Shown here one piece after another: positions 50,133 to 59,065 of a stretch of 64,000 bases of DNA. Numbering within the stretch: position 1 is the first letter of the stretch; each line of letters starts with the position of its first letter. Made by a program: the position numbers and the translations under genes. The stretch is from Winogradskyella algicola (lineage in GTDB: Bacteria; Bacteroidota; Bacteroidia; Flavobacteriales; Flavobacteriaceae). Below the pieces are notes generated by a model. The model was not told the origin of the DNA and did no database searches. It was given only the letters and a program-made list of their open reading frames with translations. The stretch covers positions 213,791-277,790 of the forward strand of contig NZ_SZQF01000004.1 in the NCBI RefSeq assembly GCF_005869935.1, written 5' to 3'.

Positions 50133-52643
50133 CTACATCTCATTTCTAAAGAAAATAGCGTTCATCAATAATTTATTAGTTCCATACCAAAACGCTCTAA
50201 AATTAGTGTTATCTGTAAAGGCCATGATTTTTCCTCTTCCAACTCTACCTGTTTTAAAGGGAATGGTTTGTTTTATGCTGTCTAAATTTTCTTCAGAAAT
50301 ATAACCGCTCATTAGTGGATTTGCGGTGTATTGAATGGGATTGTCATAACTATTCTTATTCGGTTTTATAAACAATGTTGTGTTTCTAAATAGCGCTAAT
50401 TTATCATTTTTGTATCCAAAATTGACTGGGTGAGAACGGTCTAATGTTGTTTCAAAAATAGCACCACCAATAACTTGTGCTCCTCTAAAATTGCTTCGTT
50501 CTTCAAAAGATATAGTTTTTGCTTTTAGTGATTTTCTTTTCTTAAAATTAATCTTCATTAATTCTTTAGAATTTAGCCAACGCAAAGTACTTCTGTATGC
50601 TATAAGAGAACCACCATCTTGTAACCATTGCTTTAGCTTTTTAGTGTCACCATCGTCTAATGCCGAATAAGAATTTACCATAATAATGGTATTGTATCTG
50701 CTTAAATCAGCTCTGCCAAAGTTCTTTGTGTCTAGTTTTGTAGGAATGATATCGTATCTGGTATCCAACAAATGCCAAATCTCGCCAGCATCATAAGATG
50801 TGACTCCATCGCCAACTAACAACGCTATTTTAGGAAGCTCTAAAGCTCTAAAATTTCGGCTTCCGAGATCTATACCTTCATTTAGTCCTGTGGATACTGC
50901 GTCGATTATAATATGACTTTCTTGAGCAGCAGTATTTAAGAATGCATACAATGCAGAAGAATCCATATCTTGATTTTGTACAGGAATCATAATTGTACCA
51001 TAATCGTAAGCCTTTCCATTAGCTTTAAAGTTTTTCATGCTTACCTTGGCACGAATTCTTTTTTTAAGAATTGAATTTAGAAGTTTTGGAGCATAATATT
51101 CATTCCAAGGAAATAGATAAGCATATTCGCTTTTTGAATTTACTCCACCTTGTAAATGTTTTAAATCATTTACAATATTGCCGGCCTTTTCCATGCTGGT
51201 TTCTGCATAATCGAGGTTAAATGCAAGAGGAAATGTCCATGCAGAAATATCATAAAACAAACTATCTTGAAACGTTGTGCGCTTTTCAAACATGGCATTT
51301 ATGAGTCTTGTGTTCTTTTGGTTTTTAGGAATCACATAACTATACCCTTTTTTATAGGTTTTACCATCTAAGCCAACATCAGATTTTAAATGATGAAATT
51401 TTATTTTGTGACGTTTAAGGATTTCTGCTAAATGATAGGTTTTGGCTGCATCCTTTTCATCACCAAAGATTATGGCTTTGTTTCCTTCTTTTGAAGCTTC
51501 TCTACGTGCGTTTTTATAAAAATTATGTTGATATTCTAATAGTTCTTTTCGCATTCCATTTGCCGCTTCAAGCGTTGATAGTGCAGCTGTAAACTGGTTT
51601 TTAATAGTAAAAGGAAATGAAAGAATTCCGTTTTCACTTTCTTGAAGATGGCCCCGAGAGCTGGCTTGCTCAAATAAAATACCAATACCACCATTTATAT
51701 CGGGAAACGTAGAACCTTTACCGTAATAGAAATCATCAAAACTTTCTTCAGAATAATATAAAGAGCCTATTTTATCTAACGCTTTAGCATGAAATTTGGC
51801 AATATCTTTTGTTAATTCCTGATTCATTTTTGGAGTTAAAGGATGTGTGCGTGATGGGATACCAGGTTGAAAAAAGAAACTCGCATTAGTGCCCATTTCG
51901 TGATGATCGGTTAAGATATTAGGTAACCACTCGTGAAATGTTTGTATACGTGCTCTAGACTCTGGTAACTGTACAGGTAGCCAATCTCTATTCATGTCAA
52001 ACCAGTAGTGATTGGTGCGTCCACCAGGCCAGACTTCACTAAACTCTCTATCGTTAGGGTCTGCATTAAGATTTTTTCCACGATTAGTATTAGCCCAGTA
52101 GGCAAAGCGCTGTAAACCATCCGGATTTAATGAAGGGTCGAAGAGTATTACAGTGTTTTTTAGTAAATTTTCAATTTCAGAACCTTCTGCGGCTGCTAAA
52201 TAATACGCTAACGCTAATGCAGCATTAGAGCCACTGGGTTCGTTACCATGTATAGAAAATCCCTGATACACTACTATGGGCATATCTTTAAAATTAGCCT
52301 TGTCTGTATCTGTAGCTTCTATATGTTGTGTTTTTATATGGTCTAACTTAGAATGATTACTTGGTGAGGTTATGGTTAGTAGAATTAATGGCCTGCCTTC
52401 AAAAGTTTGCCCTCTATCTTCTATACTTACACGATTTGAAACTTCAGCAAGTTCTCGCATATACTGCACAAGTTTATCGTGTGTAATGTGCCACTCGCCA
52501 ACTTCATGTCCTACGATACTCTTGGGAGTTGGTATATTAGGATTATATATAACACCGTCTGGTAAATAATATGATAGATCTGTTTGTGGCTGTGAGAAAA
52601 GAGTAGCGGTAAATAAAAAGAAAACTAAAGCAATACGTTGCAT
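50133..52643 (-). CDS. M14 family zinc carboxypeptidase, exported
   Basis: An 836-residue exported peptidase (signal peptide to about 19, LFTATLFSQ). The M14 catalytic domain lies at about 45-370. The zinc motif HxxE is in YQGFSIHGNEPSGSNAALAL (about 106-125, His-Gly-Asn-Glu). DPSLNPDGLQRFAYWANTNRG near 155-175 carries the substrate Asn/Arg, and TDHHEMGTNASFFFQPG near 239-255 the third ligand. The catalytic Glu lies near GILFEQASS (about 315). A long C-terminal region (380-836) has a gatase-like fold (LLVGDGVTSYDAGEIWHLLD near 598-617). This is the large Bacteroidota M14 class; substrate unknown. Confidence 0.93.
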   Translation of the reverse strand: MQRIALVFFLFTATLFSQPQTDLSYYLPDGVIYNPNIPTPKSIVGHEVGEWHITHDKLVQYMRELAEVSNRVSIEDRGQTFEGRPLILLTITSPSNHSKLDHIKTQHIEATDTDKANFKDMPIVVYQGFSIHGNEPSGSNAALALAYYLAAAEGSEIENLLKNTVILFDPSLNPDGLQRFAYWANTNRGKNLNADPNDREFSEVWPGGRTNHYWFDMNRDWLPVQLPESRARIQTFHEWLPNILTDHHEMGTNASFFFQPGIPSRTHPLTPKMNQELTKDIAKFHAKALDKIGSLYYSEESFDDFYYGKGSTFPDINGGIGILFEQASSRGHLQESENGILSFPFTIKNQFTAALSTLEAANGMRKELLEYQHNFYKNARREASKEGNKAIIFGDEKDAAKTYHLAEILKRHKIKFHHLKSDVGLDGKTYKKGYSYVIPKNQKNTRLINAMFEKRTTFQDSLFYDISAWTFPLAFNLDYAETSMEKAGNIVNDLKHLQGGVNSKSEYAYLFPWNEYYAPKLLNSILKKRIRAKVSMKNFKANGKAYDYGTIMIPVQNQDMDSSALYAFLNTAAQESHIIIDAVSTGLNEGIDLGSRNFRALELPKIALLVGDGVTSYDAGEIWHLLDTRYDIIPTKLDTKNFGRADLSRYNTIIMVNSYSALDDGDTKKLKQWLQDGGSLIAYRSTLRWLNSKELMKINFKKRKSLKAKTISFEERSNFRGAQVIGGAIFETTLDRSHPVNFGYKNDKLALFRNTTLFIKPNKNSYDNPIQYTANPLMSGYISEENLDSIKQTIPFKTGRVGRGKIMAFTDNTNFRAFWYGTNKLLMNAIFFRNEM

Positions 52644-52677
52644 GTACTTATTCGGTGTTGGTTAAGTTCTAAAAATA

Positions 52678-52711
52678 AAAAACCCTGACAAATTTTTGTC
52701 AGGGTTTTTAT
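52678..52711 (-). terminator. Terminator of the DUF3276 gene
   Basis: AAAAACCCTGACAAA pairs with TTGTCAGGGTTTTT around a short T loop, 19 bp downstream of the minus-strand DUF3276 stop; it can also act on the plus strand. Confidence 0.85.
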
Positions 52712-52730
52712 AATTTAACAGAAGTTGATT

Positions 52731-53120
52731 TTAGATGTCATCAAAACTTATGTCTGTAAAACTATCTGTACCACTTAAATCTTTTGAGGTTTTAGCTTCT
52801 TGAGCTACAAAATCGTCTTCTCGTTTAAAGTCTTTTTGGTGGCGCTCGCTTATCACTTCTTCACCTTTTTCAGAAATGATATAGTCCGTCATTTCAGCTA
52901 AAATTTCTTTAAACTCAGAAAAATCTTCCTTATAAAGGTAAATTTTATGCTTTTTATAATGATAAGAGCCGTCGTCGTTTGTAAATTTTTTACTTTCTGT
53001 AATGGTTAGGTAGTAATCTTCTGCTTTTGTTGCTCTAACGTCAAAGAAATAGGTTCGTCTTCCTGCGCGTAGTACTTTAGAATAAATTTCTTCTTTATCC
53101 GTCATTTCATAATCGCTCAT
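52731..53120 (-). CDS. DUF3276 / PUR-family nucleic-acid-binding protein
   Basis: A 129-residue protein with the PUR-repeat-like core IYSKVLRAGRRTYFFDVRAT (12-31), EDYYLTITESKKF (34-46) and HKIYLYKEDFSEFKEILAEM (about 58-77), then an acidic disordered tail. This Bacteroidota family binds ssDNA/RNA like Pur-alpha and forms dimers. Role inferred from family only. It is monocistronic, with its own terminator, between the M14 and ABC genes. Confidence 0.9.
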   Translation of the reverse strand: MSDYEMTDKEEIYSKVLRAGRRTYFFDVRATKAEDYYLTITESKKFTNDDGSYHYKKHKIYLYKEDFSEFKEILAEMTDYIISEKGEEVISERHQKDFKREDDFVAQEAKTSKDLSGTDSFTDISFDDI

Positions 53121-53181
53121 AAATCAATCTTTTTTTAATTTATTCTCAAAAATCTAAAAAAAAAGTAAACTGACAAATAAT

Positions 53182-54939
53182 TTATTGTATTTCTTTTTCG
53201 GATAGTTGTTTCAAGTAAAGTTCCTTATAATACCCTTCTACATTAATGAGGTTTTCATGGTTTCCCGTTTGCGTAATAATGCCATCTTCTAACACAATAA
53301 TTTTGTCTGCGTTTTTTGCAGACGACACTCGATGACTAACTATAATAGTAGTTTTGTCTTTAGTTAGCCTAACTAAATTTTTTAGAATTTTTTCTTCAGT
53401 TTCTGTATCTACCGCGGATAAACAGTCATCAAACAGAAGTATTTCAGGCTTTTTAATAATAGCTCTTGCAATTGATACACGTTGCTTTTGCCCACCAGAA
53501 AGTGTGATGCCACGTTCGCCTAAAACTGTGTCGTAACCTTTACTAAAACCAATAATGTTTTTATGAACTTTGGCATCTTTGGCTGCTTCAATAACTTCAT
53601 TATCTGTAGCATCTTCTTTACCAAACTTAATATTGTTTTTTATAGTATCTGAAAACAAAAATGCATCCTGTGGTACATATCCAATACTTTCCCTTAAACT
53701 GAATAGATTAAGCTCTGATATTTTTTTACTATCTATGAGAATGTTGCCATTATCTATGTCGTAAAGTCTACCAATAAGGTCTAAAATTGTTGATTTACCT
53801 GAGCCGGTTTTGCCTAATATTGCTAAAGTTTCTCCAGATTTTAAAGTGAAACTAACGTCTTTAAGCGCTTCAATATTAGTATCTGGATAAACGAAGGAAA
53901 CATTCTTAAATTCAATATCACCTTTTATGGGTGTAAGTTTATTAACCGTATTCTGAATTTCTGGCTCGGTTTTTAGAAACTCATTAATACGTTCTTGTGA
54001 GGCTTCTGCTTGCTGCACTAAAGATGTAACCCAGCCCACAGTGGCTACAGGCCAGGTGAGCATATTTACATAAATGATGAACTCAGCAATGGTTCCGATA
54101 TTTTCAATTTCACCATTCATATATTGCATTCCTCCGACATAAATAACAATGAGATTGCTAATGCCAATTAATAAAATCATTAATGGGAAGAAAAGAGCTT
54201 GTACCTTAGTTAGGTTAATTTGTTTTTGGCGGTTTTCTGCTGAAAGCCCTTCAAATTCATCGTTAGTTTTAGGTTCTATACCATAAGACTTTATTACCGA
54301 AATTCCACTAAAGGTTTCCTGCGCATAGGTAGACAATGTTGATAATGATTGTTGTACAATCGTACTGCGTTTATTGATTAATCTGCTCAATTTATAAATT
54401 GAAACAGATAAAATTGGTAATGGTAATAATGTGTATAGTGTAAGTGTTGGTGCTGTATTTACCATGTAGATAATTGCTACTGTAAATAAGGTAATTGTGT
54501 TTATGGTATACATTAGAGCAGGACCAACGTACATACGTACTTTACCAACATCTTCACTTATACGATTCATTAAATCTCCTGTACGGTTAGATTTATAAAA
54601 GTTTAAAGAAAGAATTTGATAATGCTTGTAGATCTCATTTTTTAAATCATACTCAATATATCTCGATACGTTTATTATAGTCTGACGCATTAAAAATGTA
54701 AACAAACCAGCTAAAACAGCAGCGCCAATGATTAACAAGACATTAGTAATAAGGCCTGTTTTAAAGACTTCGTAAGTAATTTTACCATTAAGTTTATCCG
54801 AGATAATATTTATGGAATCCCCTATGAAACGAGGTGTGAATAAGACAAATATCTTGGATACTATGGTAATAATCACACCTATGATTAATCGGTATCTGTA
54901 TTTAAAGAAGTATTTATTTAGATGCTTTAGTGCCTTCAT
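53182..54939 (-). CDS. ABC exporter, fused membrane and ATPase domains
   Basis: The 585-residue half-transporter has six membrane helices (about 17-300) and a nucleotide-binding domain: Walker A GKTGSGKST (about 371-379), Q-loop VPQD near 415, signature LSGGQKQRVSIARA (about 481-494), Walker B EILLFDDCLSAVD (about 499-511) and H-loop IIVSHRVSS (about 527-535). This is the MsbA/multidrug exporter class that homodimerises to export lipids or drugs; substrate unknown. Divergent from leucine dehydrogenase. Confidence 0.93.
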   Translation of the reverse strand: MKALKHLNKYFFKYRYRLIIGVIITIVSKIFVLFTPRFIGDSINIISDKLNGKITYEVFKTGLITNVLLIIGAAVLAGLFTFLMRQTIINVSRYIEYDLKNEIYKHYQILSLNFYKSNRTGDLMNRISEDVGKVRMYVGPALMYTINTITLFTVAIIYMVNTAPTLTLYTLLPLPILSVSIYKLSRLINKRSTIVQQSLSTLSTYAQETFSGISVIKSYGIEPKTNDEFEGLSAENRQKQINLTKVQALFFPLMILLIGISNLIVIYVGGMQYMNGEIENIGTIAEFIIYVNMLTWPVATVGWVTSLVQQAEASQERINEFLKTEPEIQNTVNKLTPIKGDIEFKNVSFVYPDTNIEALKDVSFTLKSGETLAILGKTGSGKSTILDLIGRLYDIDNGNILIDSKKISELNLFSLRESIGYVPQDAFLFSDTIKNNIKFGKEDATDNEVIEAAKDAKVHKNIIGFSKGYDTVLGERGITLSGGQKQRVSIARAIIKKPEILLFDDCLSAVDTETEEKILKNLVRLTKDKTTIIVSHRVSSAKNADKIIVLEDGIITQTGNHENLINVEGYYKELYLKQLSEKEIQ

Positions 54940-54993
54940 GTTGTATTTGGTCAGTCAAAAGTATTATGATAATCTGATTTTGACGTTAATATT

Positions 54994-55024
54994 TTGCTAA
55001 TCCTCTAATTATAATTTATTTTTG
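54994..55024 (+). promoter_or_regulatory. Promoter of the leucine dehydrogenase gene
   Basis: TTG at 54994-54996, 20-bp spacer, perfect -7 TATTTTTG at 55017-55024; the start codon follows 48 bp later. Confidence 0.7.
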
Positions 55025-55072
55025 CACGCTGTTTTTAAATTATTTTCAAACAGCCTTAAATCTTAATCAATA

Positions 55073-56176
55073 ATGACTTCAGAATTAATAAGTTCTAAGG
55101 AACTTTCAAAAGCAGATCCTGTATTTGGTCAGGTTTCATTTGATGATCACGAGCAAATCGTTTTCTGCAACGACAAAGATACTGGTTTAAAAGCTATAAT
55201 TGGCATCCATAACACTGTTTTAGGACCTGCACTAGGTGGTACCAGAATGTGGAATTATAATAATGAGTGGGAGGCACTAAATGATGTATTGCGTTTGTCT
55301 CGTGGTATGACATTTAAGTCTGCGATAACAGGATTAAATCTTGGTGGTGGTAAGGCTGTAATTATAGGTGATGCCAAAACTCAAAAAACTCCTGAGTTAA
55401 TGAGACGTTTTGGTGAATTTGTACACTCTCTAAGCGGTAAATATATTACAGCAGAAGATGTAGGAATGGCTACCGAAGATATGGATACTGTAAGAGAAGT
55501 AACTCCATACGTAACAGGTATTTCTGAGAGCAAAGGTGGTGCTGGTAATCCTTCGCCAATTACAGCTTATGGTGTATTTATGGGTATGAAAGCTGCAGCA
55601 AAGTTTAAATACGGTTCAGATGTATTAGAAGATAAATCGGTTTACGTACAAGGTATTGGGCATGTTGGAGAAGCACTTGTTGAACATTTGGTGAATGAAG
55701 GTGCTAAAGTAACAATTGCTGATATTAACCAAGAACGACTTGAAGAAGTGCGTTCTAAGTACGGAGCTACAATATATGGAGGTAATGATATTTATAGTGA
55801 GCCTATGGATATTTATGCACCTTGTGCTTTGGGAGCAACTATTAATGATGATACCATAAATAGAATACAAGCAGATATTATCGCAGGTGCGGCTAACAAT
55901 CAGTTAGCGGAAGAAGATAAGCATGGTAGAATTTTGCAAGAACGAGGTATTGTGTATGCTCCCGATTTCTTAATTAATGCTGGTGGGATAATAAATGTTT
56001 ATGCGGAGTTAGAGAATTACGATAGACAAGAGATTATGCGTAAAACTGAAAATATTTATAATACAACGCTTGAAATTTTAGATAATGCTAAAGTAAATAA
56101 TCTTACTACTAATACTGCTGCATTAAATATAGCAAGGGAACGTATAGAAACTCGTAAAAGAGAAAATTCTAAATAA
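55073..56176 (+). CDS. Leucine/valine-type amino-acid dehydrogenase (Glu/Leu/Phe/Val family)
   Basis: The 367-residue NAD-dependent dehydrogenase deaminates branched-chain amino acids to 2-oxo acids. The substrate domain includes GPALGGTRMWNY (about 51-62) and TFKSAITGLNLGGGKAVIIG (about 82-101), with the catalytic Lys in GGGKA. It continues with the AEDVGMATEDMD loop near 128-139. The NAD domain has VYVQGIGHVGEALVEHL near 188-204 (GxGxxG). This motif set is typical of leucine dehydrogenases; valine or phenylalanine as substrate cannot be excluded. Ends 34 bp before a hairpin terminator. Confidence 0.92.
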   Translation: MTSELISSKELSKADPVFGQVSFDDHEQIVFCNDKDTGLKAIIGIHNTVLGPALGGTRMWNYNNEWEALNDVLRLSRGMTFKSAITGLNLGGGKAVIIGDAKTQKTPELMRRFGEFVHSLSGKYITAEDVGMATEDMDTVREVTPYVTGISESKGGAGNPSPITAYGVFMGMKAAAKFKYGSDVLEDKSVYVQGIGHVGEALVEHLVNEGAKVTIADINQERLEEVRSKYGATIYGGNDIYSEPMDIYAPCALGATINDDTINRIQADIIAGAANNQLAEEDKHGRILQERGIVYAPDFLINAGGIINVYAELENYDRQEIMRKTENIYNTTLEILDNAKVNNLTTNTAALNIARERIETRKRENSK

Positions 56177-56199
56177 TTTTTTTCAGAGTTAAATAATAG

Positions 56200-56207
56200 T
56201 ATTTTTG
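56200..56207 (+). promoter_or_regulatory. Candidate -7 box of nusB
   Basis: TATTTTTG, perfect TAnnTTTG, 60-67 bp before the nusB start and immediately before a terminator hairpin. No -33 TTG at the right distance. Confidence 0.5.
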
Positions 56208-56210
56208 CAA

Positions 56211-56238
56211 GGTGAATCGAGAGCGATTCACCTTTTTT
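56211..56238 (+). terminator. Perfect terminator hairpin between leucine dehydrogenase and nusB
   Basis: GGTGAATCG-AGAG-CGATTCACC (9-bp perfect stem, 4-nt loop) followed by six T. It ends 30 bp before nusB and starts 3 bp after the candidate nusB -7 box, so it would be the very 5' end of the nusB transcript. Confidence 0.8.
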
Positions 56239-56267
56239 AATAACCTATAAAAAGCAGTTCTGTATAC

Positions 56268-57212
56268 ATGCTTAACAGAAGACATATTAGAATAAAAGTA
56301 ATGCAATCATTGTACGCTTTTAAAGGTCATGAAAGTGATGACTTGGCAAAAGACGAGAAGTTTTTAATGCACAGTTTAGATAGCATGTTAGACTTGTACC
56401 TTTCTATCTTGGCTTTACTCACAGAATTGCACAAAAAGAGTAAGGATTACAATAGTAAGCTTCAGAAAAAACTATTAAGATCAGACTCAGATAGAAATCC
56501 AAACACTAAATTTCAAGACAACTTACTGTTAGGTATTATCAGTGATAATAAAATGTTGCAGGAGGTTATAACAAAACGAAAACTGAATTTTTGGGATTTA
56601 GATTTTGAGTACGTAGATATTTTATTCAAAGAGATAAAAAACAGTAAACTTTACGAAGATTATGTAAATAATTCGGAAACAGATTTAAAAACAGATAAGC
56701 AATTTATTTTAGATATCTACACAGAAATCATAGCGCCAAATGATAAGCTTTATGATTATTTTGAGGATAAAAAATTAACGTGGGTAGATGATTTTCCTGT
56801 GGTAAATACTGTACTTTTAAAAGTATTGGGCAAAATAAAGCTTACATCTCCAGAAACTAAATTATTGCCAGATTTATATAAGGACGAAGACGATAAAGAA
56901 TTTGCCAAAGAATTATTCAAAAAGACAATATTGAATAACTCTAAATTTTCTGATGAAATATCTAAAAAGACTACCAATTGGGACACAGAGCGATTAGCAA
57001 GTTTAGATGGTTTATTGTTAAAAATGGCCTTGTGCGAATTTCAGAAATTTCCATCAATTCCTTATAAAGTAACTATTAATGAATATTTAGAGATAGCCAA
57101 AGAGTACTCCACACCAAAAAGTAGTTTGTTTATTAATGGCATACTAGATAAAATCGTGAAAGAATATCAGTCAAATAACTTACACGCAAAAACAGGGAGA
57201 GGACTAATGTAG
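56268..57212 (+). CDS. nusB: Transcription antitermination factor NusB, long form
   Basis: NusB acts with NusE/S10 in antitermination of ribosomal RNA transcription. The 314-residue protein is about twice the length of E. coli NusB (139 aa). The conserved N-terminal LNRRHIRIKVMQSLYAFKG (2-20) corresponds to the RNA-binding RRxAR..LQALY segment, and the C-terminal domain (about 190-300) has ERLASLDGLLLKMALCEFQK near 243-262 and the SSLFINGILDKI stretch near 285-296. A ~170-residue charged helical insertion between the halves is usual in Bacteroidota. The leader has a terminator hairpin directly downstream of its promoter. Confidence 0.93.
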   Translation: MLNRRHIRIKVMQSLYAFKGHESDDLAKDEKFLMHSLDSMLDLYLSILALLTELHKKSKDYNSKLQKKLLRSDSDRNPNTKFQDNLLLGIISDNKMLQEVITKRKLNFWDLDFEYVDILFKEIKNSKLYEDYVNNSETDLKTDKQFILDIYTEIIAPNDKLYDYFEDKKLTWVDDFPVVNTVLLKVLGKIKLTSPETKLLPDLYKDEDDKEFAKELFKKTILNNSKFSDEISKKTTNWDTERLASLDGLLLKMALCEFQKFPSIPYKVTINEYLEIAKEYSTPKSSLFINGILDKIVKEYQSNNLHAKTGRGLM

Positions 57213-57287
57213 TCGATTACGCTGTGTGTTTCTTTGGTACTTCTGTTAAGGACATTCTAAAAAATTTTAATTGCAGCGAATTATTGT

Positions 57288-57295
57288 TACCTTTG
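57288..57295 (+). promoter_or_regulatory. Candidate -7 box of the DUF1573-yajC operon
   Basis: TACCTTTG, perfect TAnnTTTG, 40-47 bp before the DUF1573 start codon. Confidence 0.55.
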
Positions 57296-57335
57296 GCAAC
57301 TTAGAAAATCAATAGTATTAATTAAAATATAAGTA

Positions 57336-57896
57336 ATGAAAAAGATTATCTTAGGATTTAGTGCGTTATGCATGGTTGCTTTTACTTCTTGTAAAGACGA
57401 TGCAGCTAGTAAAGTAAATTCAGAAAATGTAGCTGTTGCGGCAGAGAGAGATGCCAATGCTGGTGATTTCCCAGTGATCGAATTAGATAAAACTGTACAC
57501 GATTTTGGTACAATTGAAAACGGTACTCCTGTAGAAACAATTTTTAAGTACACAAATAAAGGTAACTCTATGCTTGTAGTAAGTAATATTAAGAGTACTT
57601 GTGGTTGTACTGTACCATCTAACTATACAAAGGAAGTTGCACCAGGTGAAACAGGTCAGTTTACTGTAAAGTTTAATGGTAAAGGAAATGGTAAAGTATC
57701 TAAGTCTTTAACTATGACAACTAATACAGAAAAAGGAACTGAGGTAGTTAAAATTACAGCAATGGTTAACAATCCAGAAGCCGCTAAGAGAGCAGCGGAA
57801 AAAAAGGCAGCAGCAGCGAATGCAACACCAAAGAATCCGATGCTAAACACAAAAACATCAACAAAACCTGGCCACGAAGGTCATAACCACGACTAA
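57336..57896 (+). CDS. DUF1573 lipoprotein
   Basis: A 186-residue lipoprotein (lipobox MVAFTSC, Cys about 14). A single immunoglobulin-like DUF1573 domain (about 47-150) contains HDFGTIENGTPVETIFKYTN near 55-74 and STCGCTVPSNYTKEVAPGET near 88-107; the TCGCT motif is the family mark. An Ala/Lys-rich tail ending GHEGHNHD could bind metal through its His residues, which is an inference. The fold resembles ASH/MSP periplasmic domains; function unknown. It is 6 bp upstream of yajC. Confidence 0.9.
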   Translation: MKKIILGFSALCMVAFTSCKDDAASKVNSENVAVAAERDANAGDFPVIELDKTVHDFGTIENGTPVETIFKYTNKGNSMLVVSNIKSTCGCTVPSNYTKEVAPGETGQFTVKFNGKGNGKVSKSLTMTTNTEKGTEVVKITAMVNNPEAAKRAAEKKAAAANATPKNPMLNTKTSTKPGHEGHNHD

Positions 57897-57902
57897 TTTA
57901 TA

Positions 57903-58193
57903 ATGGAAGGATTAGGTTCAGTTTTACCATTTGTAGCCATTTTCGCTGTGATGTATTTCTTTATGATTGCACCACAATTGAAGCGTCAAAAACAAGAAAA
58001 AAAGTTCGCTAGCGAAATGAAGCGTGGTGACCGTATAATTACAAAAAGCGGAATGCACGGTAAAATTGTAGAGTTAAACGATAAAGATAACAGCTGTGTT
58101 ATAGAAACCTTAGCAGGTAAGATTAAGTTTGACCGTTCTGCAATTTCTATGGAAATGAGTAAAAAATTAAATACTCCAGCTAAAGCAAAGTAA
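57903..58193 (+). CDS. yajC: Preprotein translocase subunit YajC
   Basis: A 96-residue protein with one N-terminal membrane helix (about 8-24, VAIFAVMYFFMIAPQLKRQK) and a cytosolic domain with the MKRGDRIITKSGMHGKIVEL stretch near 39-58, the YajC signature. It associates with SecDF and YidC to aid Sec export. It is co-transcribed with the DUF1573 gene, a common Bacteroidota pairing. Confidence 0.96.
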   Translation: MEGLGSVLPFVAIFAVMYFFMIAPQLKRQKQEKKFASEMKRGDRIITKSGMHGKIVELNDKDNSCVIETLAGKIKFDRSAISMEMSKKLNTPAKAK

Positions 58194-58216
58194 GTTTGGA
58201 TTATAATCATATGAAT

Positions 58217-58245
58217 AAAGCCACTCAATTTTGAGTGGCTTTTTT
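58217..58245. terminator. Bidirectional terminator between yajC and the YdeI-like gene
   Basis: Perfect stem AAAGCCACTCAA/TTGAGTGGCTTT with 2-4 nt loop and flanking T run, 23 bp after yajC and 12 bp from the convergent stop. Confidence 0.9.
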
Positions 58246-58256
58246 AATGTATAGTT

Positions 58257-58856
58257 CTAACAGTTTTTGTATTTATCATACAGACCAACACCTTTAAGAA
58301 TCATAGGTGTTATTTTTTTTATTCTAGATTGTTTTGTAGCTTCTCGTTTAGCCTCAATAATATGCTCACAATATTCTCTTTGTTTCCCTGGTGCTAATGA
58401 TTTGAAAGCGTCTTTTAATTCTTGGTTAGTAGAGAGTATATTCTTTAATTCTATAGGGATAACAACAGCTTTAGTATTACGTTGAGGTTTTATCTCTTTA
58501 CCTAAACGTTGATTTTCTATAGCCTCTTTCACATACTTTAGAACAGCACTTTTATTGATATCTGCTTTAGATTCAAAACGCATTTGCCTTAAGGCTTTCG
58601 TTTTGTTCTCTTGAGCGTTGATGAGTAACTTAGCTTCATCTTTTAAAAAGACACCTTGAAAAAACCAAATACCAAAATGGTTTTTAAAAGCACCAAGACC
58701 AACAACATTTTTTCCATCTAGAGTATAAGTAGGCGCGCTCCATTTTAGAGTTTCTTCTAATTCGGTAGAATTAATAATATCTCTAAGTATAGAGAGCTCT
58801 TCTCCAAAGTGTGCATTTACTTCTATATATTCTTCAACTGATGAGACTTTTTTCAT
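58257..58856 (-). CDS. DUF1801 / YdeI (OmpD-associated) family protein
   Basis: The 199-residue soluble protein has a DUF1801 N-terminal domain (about 1-115; LKWSAPTYTLDGKNVVGLGA near 38-57 and NHFGIWFFQGVFL near 60-72). A YdeI-type C-terminal helical region (about 130-195) contains FKSLAPGKQREYCEHIIEAK near 150-169 and the closing AKREATKQSRIKKI. These domains bind small ligands or have stress roles but no defined reaction. Monocistronic, with a shared terminator. Confidence 0.9.
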   Translation of the reverse strand: MKKVSSVEEYIEVNAHFGEELSILRDIINSTELEETLKWSAPTYTLDGKNVVGLGAFKNHFGIWFFQGVFLKDEAKLLINAQENKTKALRQMRFESKADINKSAVLKYVKEAIENQRLGKEIKPQRNTKAVVIPIELKNILSTNQELKDAFKSLAPGKQREYCEHIIEAKREATKQSRIKKITPMILKGVGLYDKYKNC

Positions 58857-59065
58857 TTTAACAAGGTTTTAAGGTTCAAATTTACATTTTTCTACAATTT
58901 GAGTTTTGTTTCATAAGTCTTTTATGAGTTACATTGCTTTTGTTGATGTGTAAATTTTGATTAAGTTTACAATAATTAGTTTGCTCTATCTACTATGTCT
59001 ACTTCTTCATTATAATGTTGGTTATGGTACATTTTTAAATCAACCTATATTCTAAATTCGGTAAA

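Noticed and set aside
54290..54310. Fourth copy of the TTATTACCGAAC regulatory core
   Set aside because: TTATTACCGAAATT lies inside the ABC exporter coding region, lacks the ACTGT end, the second half-site and the GAnnTTTG box at N27.
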